Below, one piece after another: positions 19,981 to 29,846 of a stretch of DNA of 64,000 nucleotides. Origin of the DNA: Dehalococcoidia bacterium (GTDB lineage Bacteria > Chloroflexota > Dehalococcoidia > GIF9 > AB-539-J10); the NCBI GenBank assembly GCA_030610855.1, contig JAUWQY010000005.1, forward strand, positions 1 through 64,000, read 5' to 3'. The notes under the pieces were generated by a model. The model searched no databases. It was not told the DNA's origin and was given only the letters and a program-made list of their open reading frames with translations. How positions within the stretch are numbered: position 1 is the first letter of the stretch; every line of letters begins with the position of its first letter. The position numbers and the translations under genes were made by a program.

Positions 19981-19998
19981 AGTAAAGGAGAAGGAGAT

Positions 19999-20289
19999 TT
20001 GGCTGATACCGGAAGAGTAAGAAGGACGAGGAGCTTTGTGACCAGGCCGGCGATCTGTGCCTTCTGCAAGGGGAATATGAAGATTGACTACAAGGATGTT
20101 TCTGTGTTGTCTCGCTATATTTCCAGCCAGGGCAAGATTGTGTCGCGACGAAGGAGCAGAGCCTGTGCTAAGCATCAAAGAAGCTTAGCGCACGCCATAA
20201 AGAGAGCTCGTTATCTCGCTATGCTGCCTTATGCACCAATCCATATTTGGAAAACAGGAGGCGTGGGCCTATCACGGTCGGCGGTTTGA
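19999..20289 (+). CDS. rpsR: 30S ribosomal protein bS18
   Basis: CAFCKGNMKIDYKDVSVLSRYISSQGKIVSRRRSRACAKHQRSLAHAIKRARYLAMLPY; TTG start. Confidence 0.95.
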   Translation: MADTGRVRRTRSFVTRPAICAFCKGNMKIDYKDVSVLSRYISSQGKIVSRRRSRACAKHQRSLAHAIKRARYLAMLPYAPIHIWKTGGVGLSRSAV

Positions 20290-20292
20290 AGG

Positions 20293-20433
20293 ATGCCAAA
20301 GCGTACTTATCAACCAAAGCGAATTCCCCGGAAGCGCAGCCTGGGTTTCCGCGCTCGGATGGCCACTCGGGGGGGCAGAAAAGTGCTCAAGGCAAGGCGT
20401 CTTAAGGGGAGGTACAAGCTGACTCCAGTTTGA
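20293..20433 (+). CDS. rpmH: 50S ribosomal protein bL34 (absent from the supplied ORF track)
   Basis: [46 protein letters not shown], a full-length bL34, 3 nt after the rpsR stop. Confidence 0.97.
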   Translation: MPKRTYQPKRIPRKRSLGFRARMATRGGRKVLKARRLKGRYKLTPV

Positions 20434-20442
20434 CTCCATCCT

Positions 20443-20781
20443 ATGAAGGAGCCCCGAGCTTTAACTAAAAGGGCGCAATATACACTGGTCTATCAACAGG
20501 GCAAAGTATGGGCAAATAGCCTGGTTGTGATGAAGGCGGCGCCCAACGGTTTATATCTGAGCCGATATGGTTTTTCTGTGACCAAGAAAGTGGGAAAAGC
20601 GGTGCAGCGCAATCACTTGAAGAGGTTGCTCAGGGAAACAATGAGGTTGCGATCGCTGAAGCCAGGCTGGGATATCGTCTTCATTGCGCGCTCCGTAGCA
20701 GTCAATGCTGATTATCACCAGCTAGAAAGGACAGTGATCGAGCTTCTGGCGCGGGCGCAACTACTGGAGAACAACGAATGA
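20443..20781 (+). CDS. rnpA: Ribonuclease P protein component
   Basis: RYGFSVTKKVGKAVQRNHLKRLLRETMR (RnpA signature). Confidence 0.95.
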   Translation: MKEPRALTKRAQYTLVYQQGKVWANSLVVMKAAPNGLYLSRYGFSVTKKVGKAVQRNHLKRLLRETMRLRSLKPGWDIVFIARSVAVNADYHQLERTVIELLARAQLLENNE

Positions 20782-20987
20782 GTCGAGTAGCTCTTGGTTT
20801 GATAGAACTGTACCAGAACACGGTTTCTAGGGTCGTCCCTAGTGTCTGTCGTTTCAAGCCTACCTGCTCTCAGTATGCACTTGAGGCAATCAAGAGATAC
20901 GGGTTTGGTCGAGGCACCTGGCTAGCCACCAAGAGGCTGGTTCGGTGTAATCCCTTCACCGAAGGCGGGTATGACCCGGTACCCTAG
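20778..20987 (+). CDS. yidD: Membrane protein insertion efficiency factor YidD
   Basis: LIELYQNTVSRVVPSVCRFKPTCSQYALEAIKRYGFGRGTWLATKRLVRCNPFTEGGYDPVP. Confidence 0.96.
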   Translation: MSRVALGLIELYQNTVSRVVPSVCRFKPTCSQYALEAIKRYGFGRGTWLATKRLVRCNPFTEGGYDPVP

Positions 20988-20993
20988 TTATTT

Positions 20994-22133
20994 ATGAGAA
21001 TGAGGCAAGCAAAGATATCATTCCTCGTTACAATTCTACTTCTTGGCTCGGTCGTGGTTTCCTGTATTCCGGGTCAGGGTCAGCCGGCGACGGGATGGTC
21101 AGGTACTGCATTTTATGATGGCATTATCTATGCCGGCACTCTGGACGGTAGGGTGGTTGCCATAAATGCCACCAGCAGAGAGGTGCAGTGGCATTATTCT
21201 TTTGCTGAACCCTCCTCTGGCGGCCTGTCATGCGGCCAATCGTCTGTTTCCACTGCTATATATACGACGCCGGTAGTGGATGGGGATTTAGTCTATGTTG
21301 GCACTTATAGTGGCCACGTATATGCCCTGACCATAGACCGGGGCACCGAAAGGTGGGTTTACCCCAGAACTGGTTCAATAGGAGCTATTGTCGGTAGCCC
21401 AGTGATAGCTAATGAGACTATCTACATTAGTAGCTCAGATGGCATGGTTTATGCTTTGGATATGAGCTATGGCGACGAGAAGTGGAAATCTCAGCGCTTG
21501 GCTGACAAACTGTGGACAAGCCCCACTGTTGTTGGTGATACTCTCTATGTAAGTACTTTCGCTGGCCATATCTATGCCTTGTCCGCCGGAACAGGTGAAT
21601 TGCTGGACTGGTCCTTTGAATTGGAGGCCGGCTTTGCTTCTTCACCGGTGATTCACGAAGGCACCATCTATGTGGGCTCCTTTGATAACAACCTCTATGC
21701 CATAGAGATTGGTGCTAGCGAACCCGTATGGGAGTTCGGCGGCAGCAAATGGTTTTGGGCCGCTCCCGTGGTTCATGAGGGAGTCGTTTATGCCGGCTGC
21801 CTCGATGGCAAACTCTACGTTCTTGACGCTGAAACAGGTGACAAGATGGGCGAGTACGATGCTGGAAGTCCCATAGTCTGCTCACCTGTTATGATGGATG
21901 ATCTGCTGATAGTGGCTGATGAATCAGGGGACGTACATGTTTTCGACCTCAATGCTGAGCCTCAAGATAAGGCAACGCTGTTGAAGGCCATCCCGATCGG
22001 TGCTGCTGTCAGGAGTTCCTTCTGCGCTCACGCAGGTCTGGTCTATATTCGAGGGGAAGACAACTGGATATACGTTGTGGATATTGATAAGGGGCAAGTG
22101 AGTCAGCTGCTTTTCTTGACTAGTGAAGGATAA
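20994..22133 (+). CDS. PQQ-like beta-propeller repeat lipoprotein (BamB-like)
   Basis: Signal peptide with lipobox-like VVSC; repeated blades (GTLDGRVVAINA, GTYSGHVYALTI, SSSDGMVYALDM, STFAGHIYALSA, GSFDNNLYAIEI, GCLDGKLYVLDA). Confidence 0.85.
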   Translation: MRMRQAKISFLVTILLLGSVVVSCIPGQGQPATGWSGTAFYDGIIYAGTLDGRVVAINATSREVQWHYSFAEPSSGGLSCGQSSVSTAIYTTPVVDGDLVYVGTYSGHVYALTIDRGTERWVYPRTGSIGAIVGSPVIANETIYISSSDGMVYALDMSYGDEKWKSQRLADKLWTSPTVVGDTLYVSTFAGHIYALSAGTGELLDWSFELEAGFASSPVIHEGTIYVGSFDNNLYAIEIGASEPVWEFGGSKWFWAAPVVHEGVVYAGCLDGKLYVLDAETGDKMGEYDAGSPIVCSPVMMDDLLIVADESGDVHVFDLNAEPQDKATLLKAIPIGAAVRSSFCAHAGLVYIRGEDNWIYVVDIDKGQVSQLLFLTSEG

Positions 22134-22139
22134 AAGCCA

Positions 22140-22904
22140 ATGTTATCACCGATAGCGTTGTGGTATTTGATCATACTGGAGCCCATTCTTAATGTGCTGG
22201 TCGCCTTAAGCCATATTCTATTTGGTCAGTTCGGGTTGGCGATCATCGCCCTTACCGTTATCGTTCGTTTTGTCTCCTGGCCTCTTAACAAGCGACAGCT
22301 CCGTTCTACCAAGGCTTTGCAGGATCTACAGCCGAAAATGCAGGAGTTACAGAAGAAGTATGGCAAGAATAAGCAAAAGCTCCAGCAGGAGATGATGAAG
22401 CTCTATAAGGAAGCGGGGGTAAACCCCCTGGGCTGTTTGTGGCCTATGCTGATCCAGTTTCCTATCTGGATTGCTCTCTACCAATCTATTATGAGAGCTC
22501 TGGCTGTGACCCCAGAGAACTTGCTTGCCTTGCACGGTCATCTTTACTCCTGGGAGGTGGTGCGGCAAGCAATTCCGTTGAGCAGCCAATTCTTGTGGCT
22601 CAATTTGGGACAACCTGACCCGTATTTCATCCTGGCCATCATAGTCGGTGGCACGATGTGGGTACAGCAGAAGATGACCCAGGCACCATCCGCTGATCCG
22701 AGGCAGCAGTCCACAACAAGGATGATGACGATGATGATGCCGTTAATGTTTGGTATGTTGACCTTGATGTTCCCCAGTGGTCTGGCTGTGTTCTGGGCTG
22801 TTACCAATATTATCGGCATCATAACCCAATACTTCGTCACCGGTGGCTGGGGTTACCTCAAATTCGGTTCTCCGTTTCAGTCAACGCCGGCAAATGGCAG
22901 GTGA
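22140..22904 (+). CDS. yidC: YidC/Oxa1 membrane protein insertase
   Basis: FGLAIIALTVIVRFVSWPLNKRQLRSTKALQDLQPKMQELQKKYG..NPLGCLWPMLIQFPIWIALYQSI. Confidence 0.96.
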   Translation: MLSPIALWYLIILEPILNVLVALSHILFGQFGLAIIALTVIVRFVSWPLNKRQLRSTKALQDLQPKMQELQKKYGKNKQKLQQEMMKLYKEAGVNPLGCLWPMLIQFPIWIALYQSIMRALAVTPENLLALHGHLYSWEVVRQAIPLSSQFLWLNLGQPDPYFILAIIVGGTMWVQQKMTQAPSADPRQQSTTRMMTMMMPLMFGMLTLMFPSGLAVFWAVTNIIGIITQYFVTGGWGYLKFGSPFQSTPANGR

Positions 22905-22951
22905 ACTGACATCGTAGGAGCGGCGGCAAATCACTGAGGAAGGATTGAACT

Positions 22952-23605
22952 ATGGAAGAAATCGAGATAGTTGCTACCACGGTAGAACAAGCGATTGAGA
23001 AGGCAGAGGCACAGCTGGGATTGAGCCGGGACCAGTTTAAGGTGGAGGTTATGATAGAGGAGAAGGCAGGGGTTTTGGGGCTAGGAAGCAGAGATGCTGT
23101 AATCAGGGTTATTCCAATAGAACCGGAAAGGGCGCGCCCTGAACCTGTCGAAAGGGCTGGGGTTGAGGTGGCTGCAAATGTACTGGATACGTTGCTTGAG
23201 TTGCTGGGCGTAACGGGCGAGGTCGAGGTGCTATCGGATGAGATACCTCTGTCTTTTGACATAACAGGTGAGGATTTGGGCATATTGATTGGTCGGAGAG
23301 GTCAGACCCTGGCTTCCCTGGAATACATTACCAAGCTCATAGTAACCAGACGACTAGAGGCCTGGCTGCCGTTAAGTGTTGACGTTGCAGGATACAAGAA
23401 GCGTCGTTGTGATTCTTTGCAGAGGCTGGCCATGTATTTGGCCGAGCAAGTGAAAACAAAGCGCGGTGCCATAACTATGGAGCCGATGCCTGCCGGCGAA
23501 CGCCGTATTGTTCACCTAGCTTTGGCTGACAATCCTGATGTGACAACTCACAGCATAGGTGAGGGTGAAAGCAGGAAAGTGGTTGTTATGCTGAGGCAGA
23601 GCTAG
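22952..23605 (+). CDS. jag: Jag/KhpB RNA-binding protein
   Basis: Jag N-domain EEIEIVATTVEQAIEKAEAQLG, KH GILIGRRGQTLASLEYI, R3H region; follows yidC. Confidence 0.93.
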   Translation: MEEIEIVATTVEQAIEKAEAQLGLSRDQFKVEVMIEEKAGVLGLGSRDAVIRVIPIEPERARPEPVERAGVEVAANVLDTLLELLGVTGEVEVLSDEIPLSFDITGEDLGILIGRRGQTLASLEYITKLIVTRRLEAWLPLSVDVAGYKKRRCDSLQRLAMYLAEQVKTKRGAITMEPMPAGERRIVHLALADNPDVTTHSIGEGESRKVVVMLRQS

Positions 23606-23607
23606 CC

Positions 23608-26600
23608 ATGTTCCGGGAAGTAAGCGCCAGGGTTAACGTCATTCAACTCGAAGAAGACATCCTCCGCTTCTGGAAAGAGCAGCGAATCTTCGAGAAAAGC
23701 ATCGAGATAAGAAAAGGGGGGCCGCTTTATGTCTTCTATGAAGGTCCCCCTGGCGCTAATGGCAGCCCGGGAGTTCATCATGTGCTGGCCCGTCTATACA
23801 AGGATGTTGTCTGCCGGTACTGGACGATGAAGGGATATCATGTGCCACGAAAGGCCGGGTGGGATACCCACGGCCTGCCTGTTGAATTAGACGTAGAAAA
23901 CTCTCTCGCCCTCACCAGTAAGGCTCAAATCGAGGAATATGGGGTGGCTCGATTCAATGACCATTGCCGCAGCACCGCTTTCAAATACATCAAAGAATGG
24001 GAAGCCATGACTGAACGCCTTGGCTACTGGTTAGATATGGAGCATCCTTATGTAACCCTGGACAACAGCTACATCGAATCATGCTGGTGGATAGTGAAAC
24101 AGCTATGGGACAAGGGCCTGGTTTATCAAGGCTACAAAGTAACTCCGCATTGTCCCAGATGCGGGACTTCCCTTAGCTCTCACGAGGTTGCTTTGGGCTA
24201 TGAGGATACGGAAGACCCTTCAGTGTACGTCAAGTTCAGACTCGATGCCAGTTCACTTGAGAGAAGAGCAGAGTGCGAGTCTTCTCTCTTACCTTCTTCC
24301 TTGTTGAGTAAGCCGATATTTCTCCTGGCCTGGACAACAACACCATGGACGCTGCCTGGCAATTCAGCTTTGGCGGTTGCTTCTCATGCTGAGTATAGCG
24401 TACTGGAAGGTGATCAGGATTATCTGATCTTAGCTACGAAGCTTGTGGATAAGATTGGATCTGAGGGATACACCGAGACAGCAATCGTTCAGGGCGAGGC
24501 TCTCGTGGGCCTTGAATATGAACCTCTATTTAATCCTCACAGTTTCGGCGTACAGCGTCTTGATCTGCCAACTCTGTGTGCGGAGGAGACAATAGATAGC
24601 TTGACTTATCCTGTGATCGGTGCAGATTTTGTCTCCCTGGATGAAGGCACCGGTGTAGTTCATATTGCTCCTGCGTTTGGAGAGGTTGACTTTGATATTG
24701 GGATGAGTAGCGGGTTGGATTTCGTTCAACCGGTAGACTTAGAGGGCAGGGTTATCGGTACCTATCGCTTTGCCGGCGAGTTCGTCAAAGATGCTGACCC
24801 GCATGTTCTGGAGGACCTTAAGTCGCGGGGTTTGGTCTACCGAAGCGAAAGAATCACCCATACTTATCCTTTCTGCTGGAGGTGCGAAACACCTCTGCTT
24901 TACTATGCCAAACCGGCTTGGTATATCAGGACCACAGCAGTGAAAGAGAAACTGATCTCGGGTAATTCCGAGATAGATTGGCATCCCGACTATATTAAGC
25001 ATGGTCGGTTTGGCGATTGGCTGGAAAACAACGTTGATTGGGCCTTTTCCCGGGAGAGATACTGGGGAACTCCGCTCAATATCTGGCGGTGTTCCTCATG
25101 TGACAATTGTGAGTGTGTCGATAGTGTGCAGGGATTGAGCTTGCAGCTGAATGTCAGTGGCTTGACGATGCCCCTGGATCTGCATCGCCCCTATGTAGAC
25201 GAGATTACCTTTGCCTGTCGTGAGTGTGGTGGCAAGATGCAACGCGTTCCTGAGGTGATTGATTGTTGGTTTGATTCTGGAGCTATGCCGCTAGCCCAGT
25301 GGCATTATCCGTTTGAAAACGAAGATAGGTTCAAGCAGAATTTTCCCGCCGATTTTATCTGTGAGGCAGTGGACCAGACTCGAGGCTGGTTCTATAGCTT
25401 ACATGCCATATCCACCTTGCTTTTCAGTCGTCCTTGCTTCAGAAATGTCATCTGTTTAGGGCATGTTGTCGATGCTCGAGGTGAAAAGATGAGCAAATCC
25501 AAGGGCAATGTAATCGCGCCATGGGCTGTGCTCAGTAAGCATGGTGCCGATGCCTTGAGGTGGTATATGCTGGTTTCTACAGCAGGGGAAGACACTCATC
25601 GCTTCTCCACCAAGATGCTGGAGGAGACGACACGCAAATTCCTGCTTACTCTGTGGAATACGTATTCCTTCTTTACTCTTTATGCCAATATTGACTTCGG
25701 CAACGAAGTCGACAAAATGGGGCAGTGTTTACTCAATCCTCATTTGTCGGAAGGCGACAGGACCGAGCTGGACCAGTGGATTATCTCAGAACTTAATCGG
25801 CTGGTGGGCGAGGTTTCCAAATCCATGGATAGCTATAATCCCACTGTTGCGACACGTAGAATTGAGGGATTCGTCGACATTCTCTCTAACTGGTATGTCA
25901 GGAGAAACCGCCGCCGCTTCTGGAAAGGCGAGAACGACGCCGATAAGCTGGCCGCGTACAGCACGCTGTACCAGTGCCTAGTAACTCTGTCCCGGTTGTT
26001 ATCTCCCTTTGTGCCATTTATGGCTGAGGAGCTCTACCAGAATTTGACTCGCTCTGTTAATCCCGGCGCTAGGGAGAGCGTTCATCTGACTGATTTTCCC
26101 GTAGCCGATGAGGCTAAGATCGATGACAGGCTGAACAGCGACGTTGGGCTAGCCATGAGAATATCCAGCTTGGGCAGGGCGGCCAGGGCTAAGGTAGGGA
26201 TCAAAGTGCGCCAGCCACTGGGGAAAGCTGTGGTCATGGTAGAGGCTGAAGCGGAGAAAAGAGCTTTAGAGCGACTAGCGGCGGAGGTAATAGAGGAGAT
26301 AAATGTCAAGCAGTTCGTCGTACTGAGGGCGGAAGAGAAACGAGGCGAATTCCCTTCAAACATGCCGGATTACAGTCTGGCCAACGATGCCAGGTATTGG
26401 GTAGCCATAAGCACCGAGTTGACTCCTGAGTTGATTGCCGAAGGAGTAAGCAGAGAGCTTGTGCGTCATCTTCAGAATATGCGGCGCAACGCCAGGTTTG
26501 ATATCACGGACCAGATTGTCACCTATTATCAGACGGAAGGGCCGTTGCTGAGACAGGTGATGGACGCTTTTGGTGGCTATATCAAACAGGAAACCCTGTC

Positions 26601-26706
26601 TCATGAACTCATCGATAGTCTGCCTCCTGACGGAGCTTATGTGGAAAAGCATCGCGTCTTGAATGCCGAGGTTTCCTTGGCCATCAGGCGGACAAATCCT
26701 AGATGA
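23608..26706 (+). CDS. ileS: Isoleucyl-tRNA synthetase (type 2/eukaryotic-like)
   Basis: 1032 aa; PPGANGSPGVHHVLARLYKDVVCRYWTMKGYHVPRKAGWDTHGLPVE; KMSKSKGN; WFYSLHAIS. Confidence 0.95.
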   Translation: MFREVSARVNVIQLEEDILRFWKEQRIFEKSIEIRKGGPLYVFYEGPPGANGSPGVHHVLARLYKDVVCRYWTMKGYHVPRKAGWDTHGLPVELDVENSLALTSKAQIEEYGVARFNDHCRSTAFKYIKEWEAMTERLGYWLDMEHPYVTLDNSYIESCWWIVKQLWDKGLVYQGYKVTPHCPRCGTSLSSHEVALGYEDTEDPSVYVKFRLDASSLERRAECESSLLPSSLLSKPIFLLAWTTTPWTLPGNSALAVASHAEYSVLEGDQDYLILATKLVDKIGSEGYTETAIVQGEALVGLEYEPLFNPHSFGVQRLDLPTLCAEETIDSLTYPVIGADFVSLDEGTGVVHIAPAFGEVDFDIGMSSGLDFVQPVDLEGRVIGTYRFAGEFVKDADPHVLEDLKSRGLVYRSERITHTYPFCWRCETPLLYYAKPAWYIRTTAVKEKLISGNSEIDWHPDYIKHGRFGDWLENNVDWAFSRERYWGTPLNIWRCSSCDNCECVDSVQGLSLQLNVSGLTMPLDLHRPYVDEITFACRECGGKMQRVPEVIDCWFDSGAMPLAQWHYPFENEDRFKQNFPADFICEAVDQTRGWFYSLHAISTLLFSRPCFRNVICLGHVVDARGEKMSKSKGNVIAPWAVLSKHGADALRWYMLVSTAGEDTHRFSTKMLEETTRKFLLTLWNTYSFFTLYANIDFGNEVDKMGQCLLNPHLSEGDRTELDQWIISELNRLVGEVSKSMDSYNPTVATRRIEGFVDILSNWYVRRNRRRFWKGENDADKLAAYSTLYQCLVTLSRLLSPFVPFMAEELYQNLTRSVNPGARESVHLTDFPVADEAKIDDRLNSDVGLAMRISSLGRAARAKVGIKVRQPLGKAVVMVEAEAEKRALERLAAEVIEEINVKQFVVLRAEEKRGEFPSNMPDYSLANDARYWVAISTELTPELIAEGVSRELVRHLQNMRRNARFDITDQIVTYYQTEGPLLRQVMDAFGGYIKQETLSHELIDSLPPDGAYVEKHRVLNAEVSLAIRRTNPR

Positions 26707-26860
26707 AATCGGTGCGGATTGCCCGCTGTGAATCAGTGAATAATGGCGACAATTCCGCCTGAGCACATGGCTATTGGCATTCACTTATTGTCCGATGGGC
26801 TACAGACATTCTCCGGCATTCCGGGTCTAGCGCGCGGGTTTTGAAGGGAGAGAGGCCGTC

Positions 26861-27970
26861 CTAGGGAGCAGGGCGTTCTATCAGTCGCACTGAGGTCGTT
26901 CTAGTATCTTCACCCCTAACGAAGACTACCTCTACCTCTTCGCCGATTCCGCTCTTTCGAATGGCTCTAACAAGGTCAGCAACGTCACCTACTTCCTGGC
27001 CTCCGAAGCTGATGATGATGTCGTCCTTTCTTAGTCCGGCAGCATCGGCCGGGCTGTCAGCAACCAGTTCCACAATAAGCGCTCCCCTGTTTACAGCCAG
27101 ATTTTTCGCCGCAGCCAACGAGGGATCCACGGTATACAATCCCACTCCCAGCCAGGGGTATGTCACGTGACCATGACGAATCAGATCCGGGATGATGAGC
27201 TTAGCCTCATCGCTGCTTATGGCAAAGCCCATGCCTTCCACTCCATGGGCCACTATCTTGATGCTGGTAATGCCTATCACCTCACCGGTCATGTTCACCA
27301 GTGGCCCGCCGCTATTGCCGGGATTGATGGCTGCCGTGGTTTGAATCAAGCCGTAAAGGACGTTCCCCTCGACATTCATTGTCACGGTCAGACGACTGAC
27401 TATGCCCTCAGTCGCCACAATTCCTTCTCCCAGAGCATTGCCGATAGCTATTACCCATTCACCGAGAGCTAGCGAGCTTGAGTCGCCCCAATAAGCATAA
27501 GGCATATCTGTGGCTTCTATCTTTATCACGGCCAGGTCAGAGAGCGGATCGGTGCCTACTATGTTCGCGGCGAAAGTCCTTCCATCATCCAACTCCACGT
27601 AAATGCTCTGGGCATTTTCAACTACATGGCTGTTCGTGATGATGTATCCCTTGTCGTCGATGATTATGCCGGACCCGGCAGCACGTTCCATCCGTTCCGT
27701 ATACCAGCCAAAGAAGCCAGAAGATACGACCGTCTCCGTAGTCACAGAAACTACCGACGGCATTGCCCTGGCGATTACCGGGGGAAAATCAGGCAAGCGA
27801 CTTGCCGGCTCGCTCTCTGGGAACGTCCAATCGCGGTCGGTGTGCGGAGTAGAGCTGTTGAGCTGGGGCGGACTGATCCCCGGTGAAAGAGACGCAGCCC
27901 AAATACTGATACTTAACGTCAGCGTTACCAGTATTACGGCAGCCAGAATATGTTTGCTCTTGTCAGACAT
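26861..27970 (-). CDS. HtrA/DegP-family trypsin-like serine protease with PDZ domain
   Basis: N-terminal TM anchor; AGSGIIIDDKGYIITNSHVVENA, NPGNSGGPLVNMTGEVIGI; C-terminal PDZ. Confidence 0.95.
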   Translation of the reverse strand: MSDKSKHILAAVILVTLTLSISIWAASLSPGISPPQLNSSTPHTDRDWTFPESEPASRLPDFPPVIARAMPSVVSVTTETVVSSGFFGWYTERMERAAGSGIIIDDKGYIITNSHVVENAQSIYVELDDGRTFAANIVGTDPLSDLAVIKIEATDMPYAYWGDSSSLALGEWVIAIGNALGEGIVATEGIVSRLTVTMNVEGNVLYGLIQTTAAINPGNSGGPLVNMTGEVIGITSIKIVAHGVEGMGFAISSDEAKLIIPDLIRHGHVTYPWLGVGLYTVDPSLAAAKNLAVNRGALIVELVADSPADAAGLRKDDIIISFGGQEVGDVADLVRAIRKSGIGEEVEVVFVRGEDTRTTSVRLIERPAP

Positions 27971-27984
27971 CTTTCGCTACGGTC

Positions 27985-27990
27985 ATTATA
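27985..27990 (-). promoter_or_regulatory. -10 element of the HtrA-like gene
   Basis: TATAAT on the minus strand 14 nt before the ATG; TTGCCA about 19 nt upstream. Confidence 0.5.
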
Positions 27991-28102
27991 TCATTGCTAC
28001 CTCTTCTTTTGGCAAGAGATACGTGCCCGGATTCAGGACAGAGCACGTCGAATCATGTGCAGAGTGTGCCTCAAAGATTGTTATCAGGTTCTGCGAATGG
28101 AC

Positions 28103-28132
28103 TTGACAATCTCAAGTCTGACTTTCTATAAT
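28103..28132 (+). promoter_or_regulatory. Sigma70 promoter of pyrG
   Basis: TTGACA - 18 nt - TATAAT; about 70-nt leader to pyrG. Confidence 0.75.
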
Positions 28133-28210
28133 GAAAGGGAATTCGGGTTTGCCTCGCATTCCAAGGTCAGTCTGCAGAATTTGGCTTTCTTCATACTCTT
28201 GTAATGAGCA

Positions 28211-29845
28211 GTGAGTAAATATATTTTCATCACTGGCGGCGTACTTAGTTCTGTAGGTAAAGGAATCTCAGTAGCCTCGATTGGCAGGATATTGAAGAGC
28301 CGCGGTATATCCGTCGCCGTGCAGAAACTTGATCCTTATCTGAATGTCGACCCAGGAACGATGTCCCCTTACCAGCACGGTGAAGTGTTTGTTACTAAAG
28401 ACGGCGCCGAGACCGATTTGGATTTGGGACATTATGAGAGATTTATCGGAATAGAACTCACCCAAGCTTCCAACGCCACGTCAGGTCAAGTCTATTCTTC
28501 AGTCCTCGCTCAGGAGAGGCGAGGGGATTTTCTGGGAGGCACGATCCAGGTGGTCCCTCACCTAACCAATGAAATCAAGAGGCGGATACGGGAGGTGGCT
28601 GAAATGTCCCGGGCTGAGTTGATGCTTGTTGAAGTGGGCGGTACTGTGGGAGATATTGAAGGACAACCTTTCCTTGAATCCATAAGGCAAATGAGAAAGG
28701 ATGAGGGCAGGGATAACGTACTATACATTCATGTCACGTTTCTGCCATACGTCGCTGCCACGGATGAGTTGAAGACGAAACCCACTCAACACAGCGTCAA
28801 CGAGTTGAGGCGAATCGGTATTCAGCCCGATGTTATACTGGCTCGCAGCGATAAGCAGATATCTGAAGGAACCAAGGATAAGATAGCGCTATTCTGCGAT
28901 GTAGATAGAGAGGCGGTTATCTCTCTGGTTACGAGCGAGACCATTTACGAGGTGCCCCTGGTGCTTGAGGACGCTGGATTGGGAGAGATCATAGTGCGCC
29001 GATTGGGATTGAGGACCGACAAGGGCGACTTAGAAGAATGGCGAGAAATGGTAGCCAGGCTGAAGGCTCCTAAGGAGCCTGTGGTTATTGGGTTGATAGG
29101 CAAATACGTAGGACTTCGAGATGCTTATTACTCTGTGCGCGAAGCACTACGCCATGCCGCACTGGCCCACAATCGTGAGGTGAGAATAGAGTGGCTGGAT
29201 TCAGAGGAACTGGATGGCATGACCAATGATAAGCTCGGGCATGTTCAGGGGATAATTGTTCCTGGTGGCTTTGGTTGCCGAGGAATCGAAGGCATGATAA
29301 AAGCTGCGAGATTCGCCAGAGAAAGAGAAATCCCTTATCTGGGCTTATGCCTGGGGATGCAAATCATGGTCATCGAATTCGGTCGTCATGTTTTCGGCAC
29401 CGAGAACGTGAATTCCACGGAGTTTGATGCTGGCAGTGCTTATCCTGTGATCGACCTTGCCCTTGATCAGCGCGGCATGGAGCAAAAAGGAGGTACCATG
29501 AGGCTGGGGACCTATCCCTGTCATCTGGTAGCAGGAACAACAGCTGCCCGTATCTATGGCAGCGAAATAGCCTGCGAAAGGCATCGGCACCGGTACGAAT
29601 TCAACAATCGGTTCCGTCAGCCGTTGGAGGAGGCTGGTCTTGTTGCCTCCGGACTATCCCCGGACGGCAGGCTGGTGGAGATTACTGAGTTGCGAAATCA
29701 TCCCTGGATGGTTGCCTGTCAGTTTCACCCCGAGTTCAGATCTCGCCCCGATTCGCCCCACCCGTTATTTCTGGGCTTCATCGGGGCGGCCACGAAGACG
29801 CTTGCTGAAGGTGCACAGACGAGCTTGCCGCTCAACGGAGAGTAA
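28211..29845 (+). CDS. pyrG: CTP synthase
   Basis: SKYIFITGGVLSSVGKGISVASIGRILKSRG; glutaminase GLCLGMQ and C-terminal HPEF. Confidence 0.98.
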   Translation: MSKYIFITGGVLSSVGKGISVASIGRILKSRGISVAVQKLDPYLNVDPGTMSPYQHGEVFVTKDGAETDLDLGHYERFIGIELTQASNATSGQVYSSVLAQERRGDFLGGTIQVVPHLTNEIKRRIREVAEMSRAELMLVEVGGTVGDIEGQPFLESIRQMRKDEGRDNVLYIHVTFLPYVAATDELKTKPTQHSVNELRRIGIQPDVILARSDKQISEGTKDKIALFCDVDREAVISLVTSETIYEVPLVLEDAGLGEIIVRRLGLRTDKGDLEEWREMVARLKAPKEPVVIGLIGKYVGLRDAYYSVREALRHAALAHNREVRIEWLDSEELDGMTNDKLGHVQGIIVPGGFGCRGIEGMIKAARFAREREIPYLGLCLGMQIMVIEFGRHVFGTENVNSTEFDAGSAYPVIDLALDQRGMEQKGGTMRLGTYPCHLVAGTTAARIYGSEIACERHRHRYEFNNRFRQPLEEAGLVASGLSPDGRLVEITELRNHPWMVACQFHPEFRSRPDSPHPLFLGFIGAATKTLAEGAQTSLPLNGE

Positions 29846-29846
29846 G

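Noticed and set aside
29640-29846. N-terminal extension of the transaldolase ORF
   Set aside because: Overlaps the pyrG 3' end; MKIFLDTANIEQI at 29847 is the standard start.
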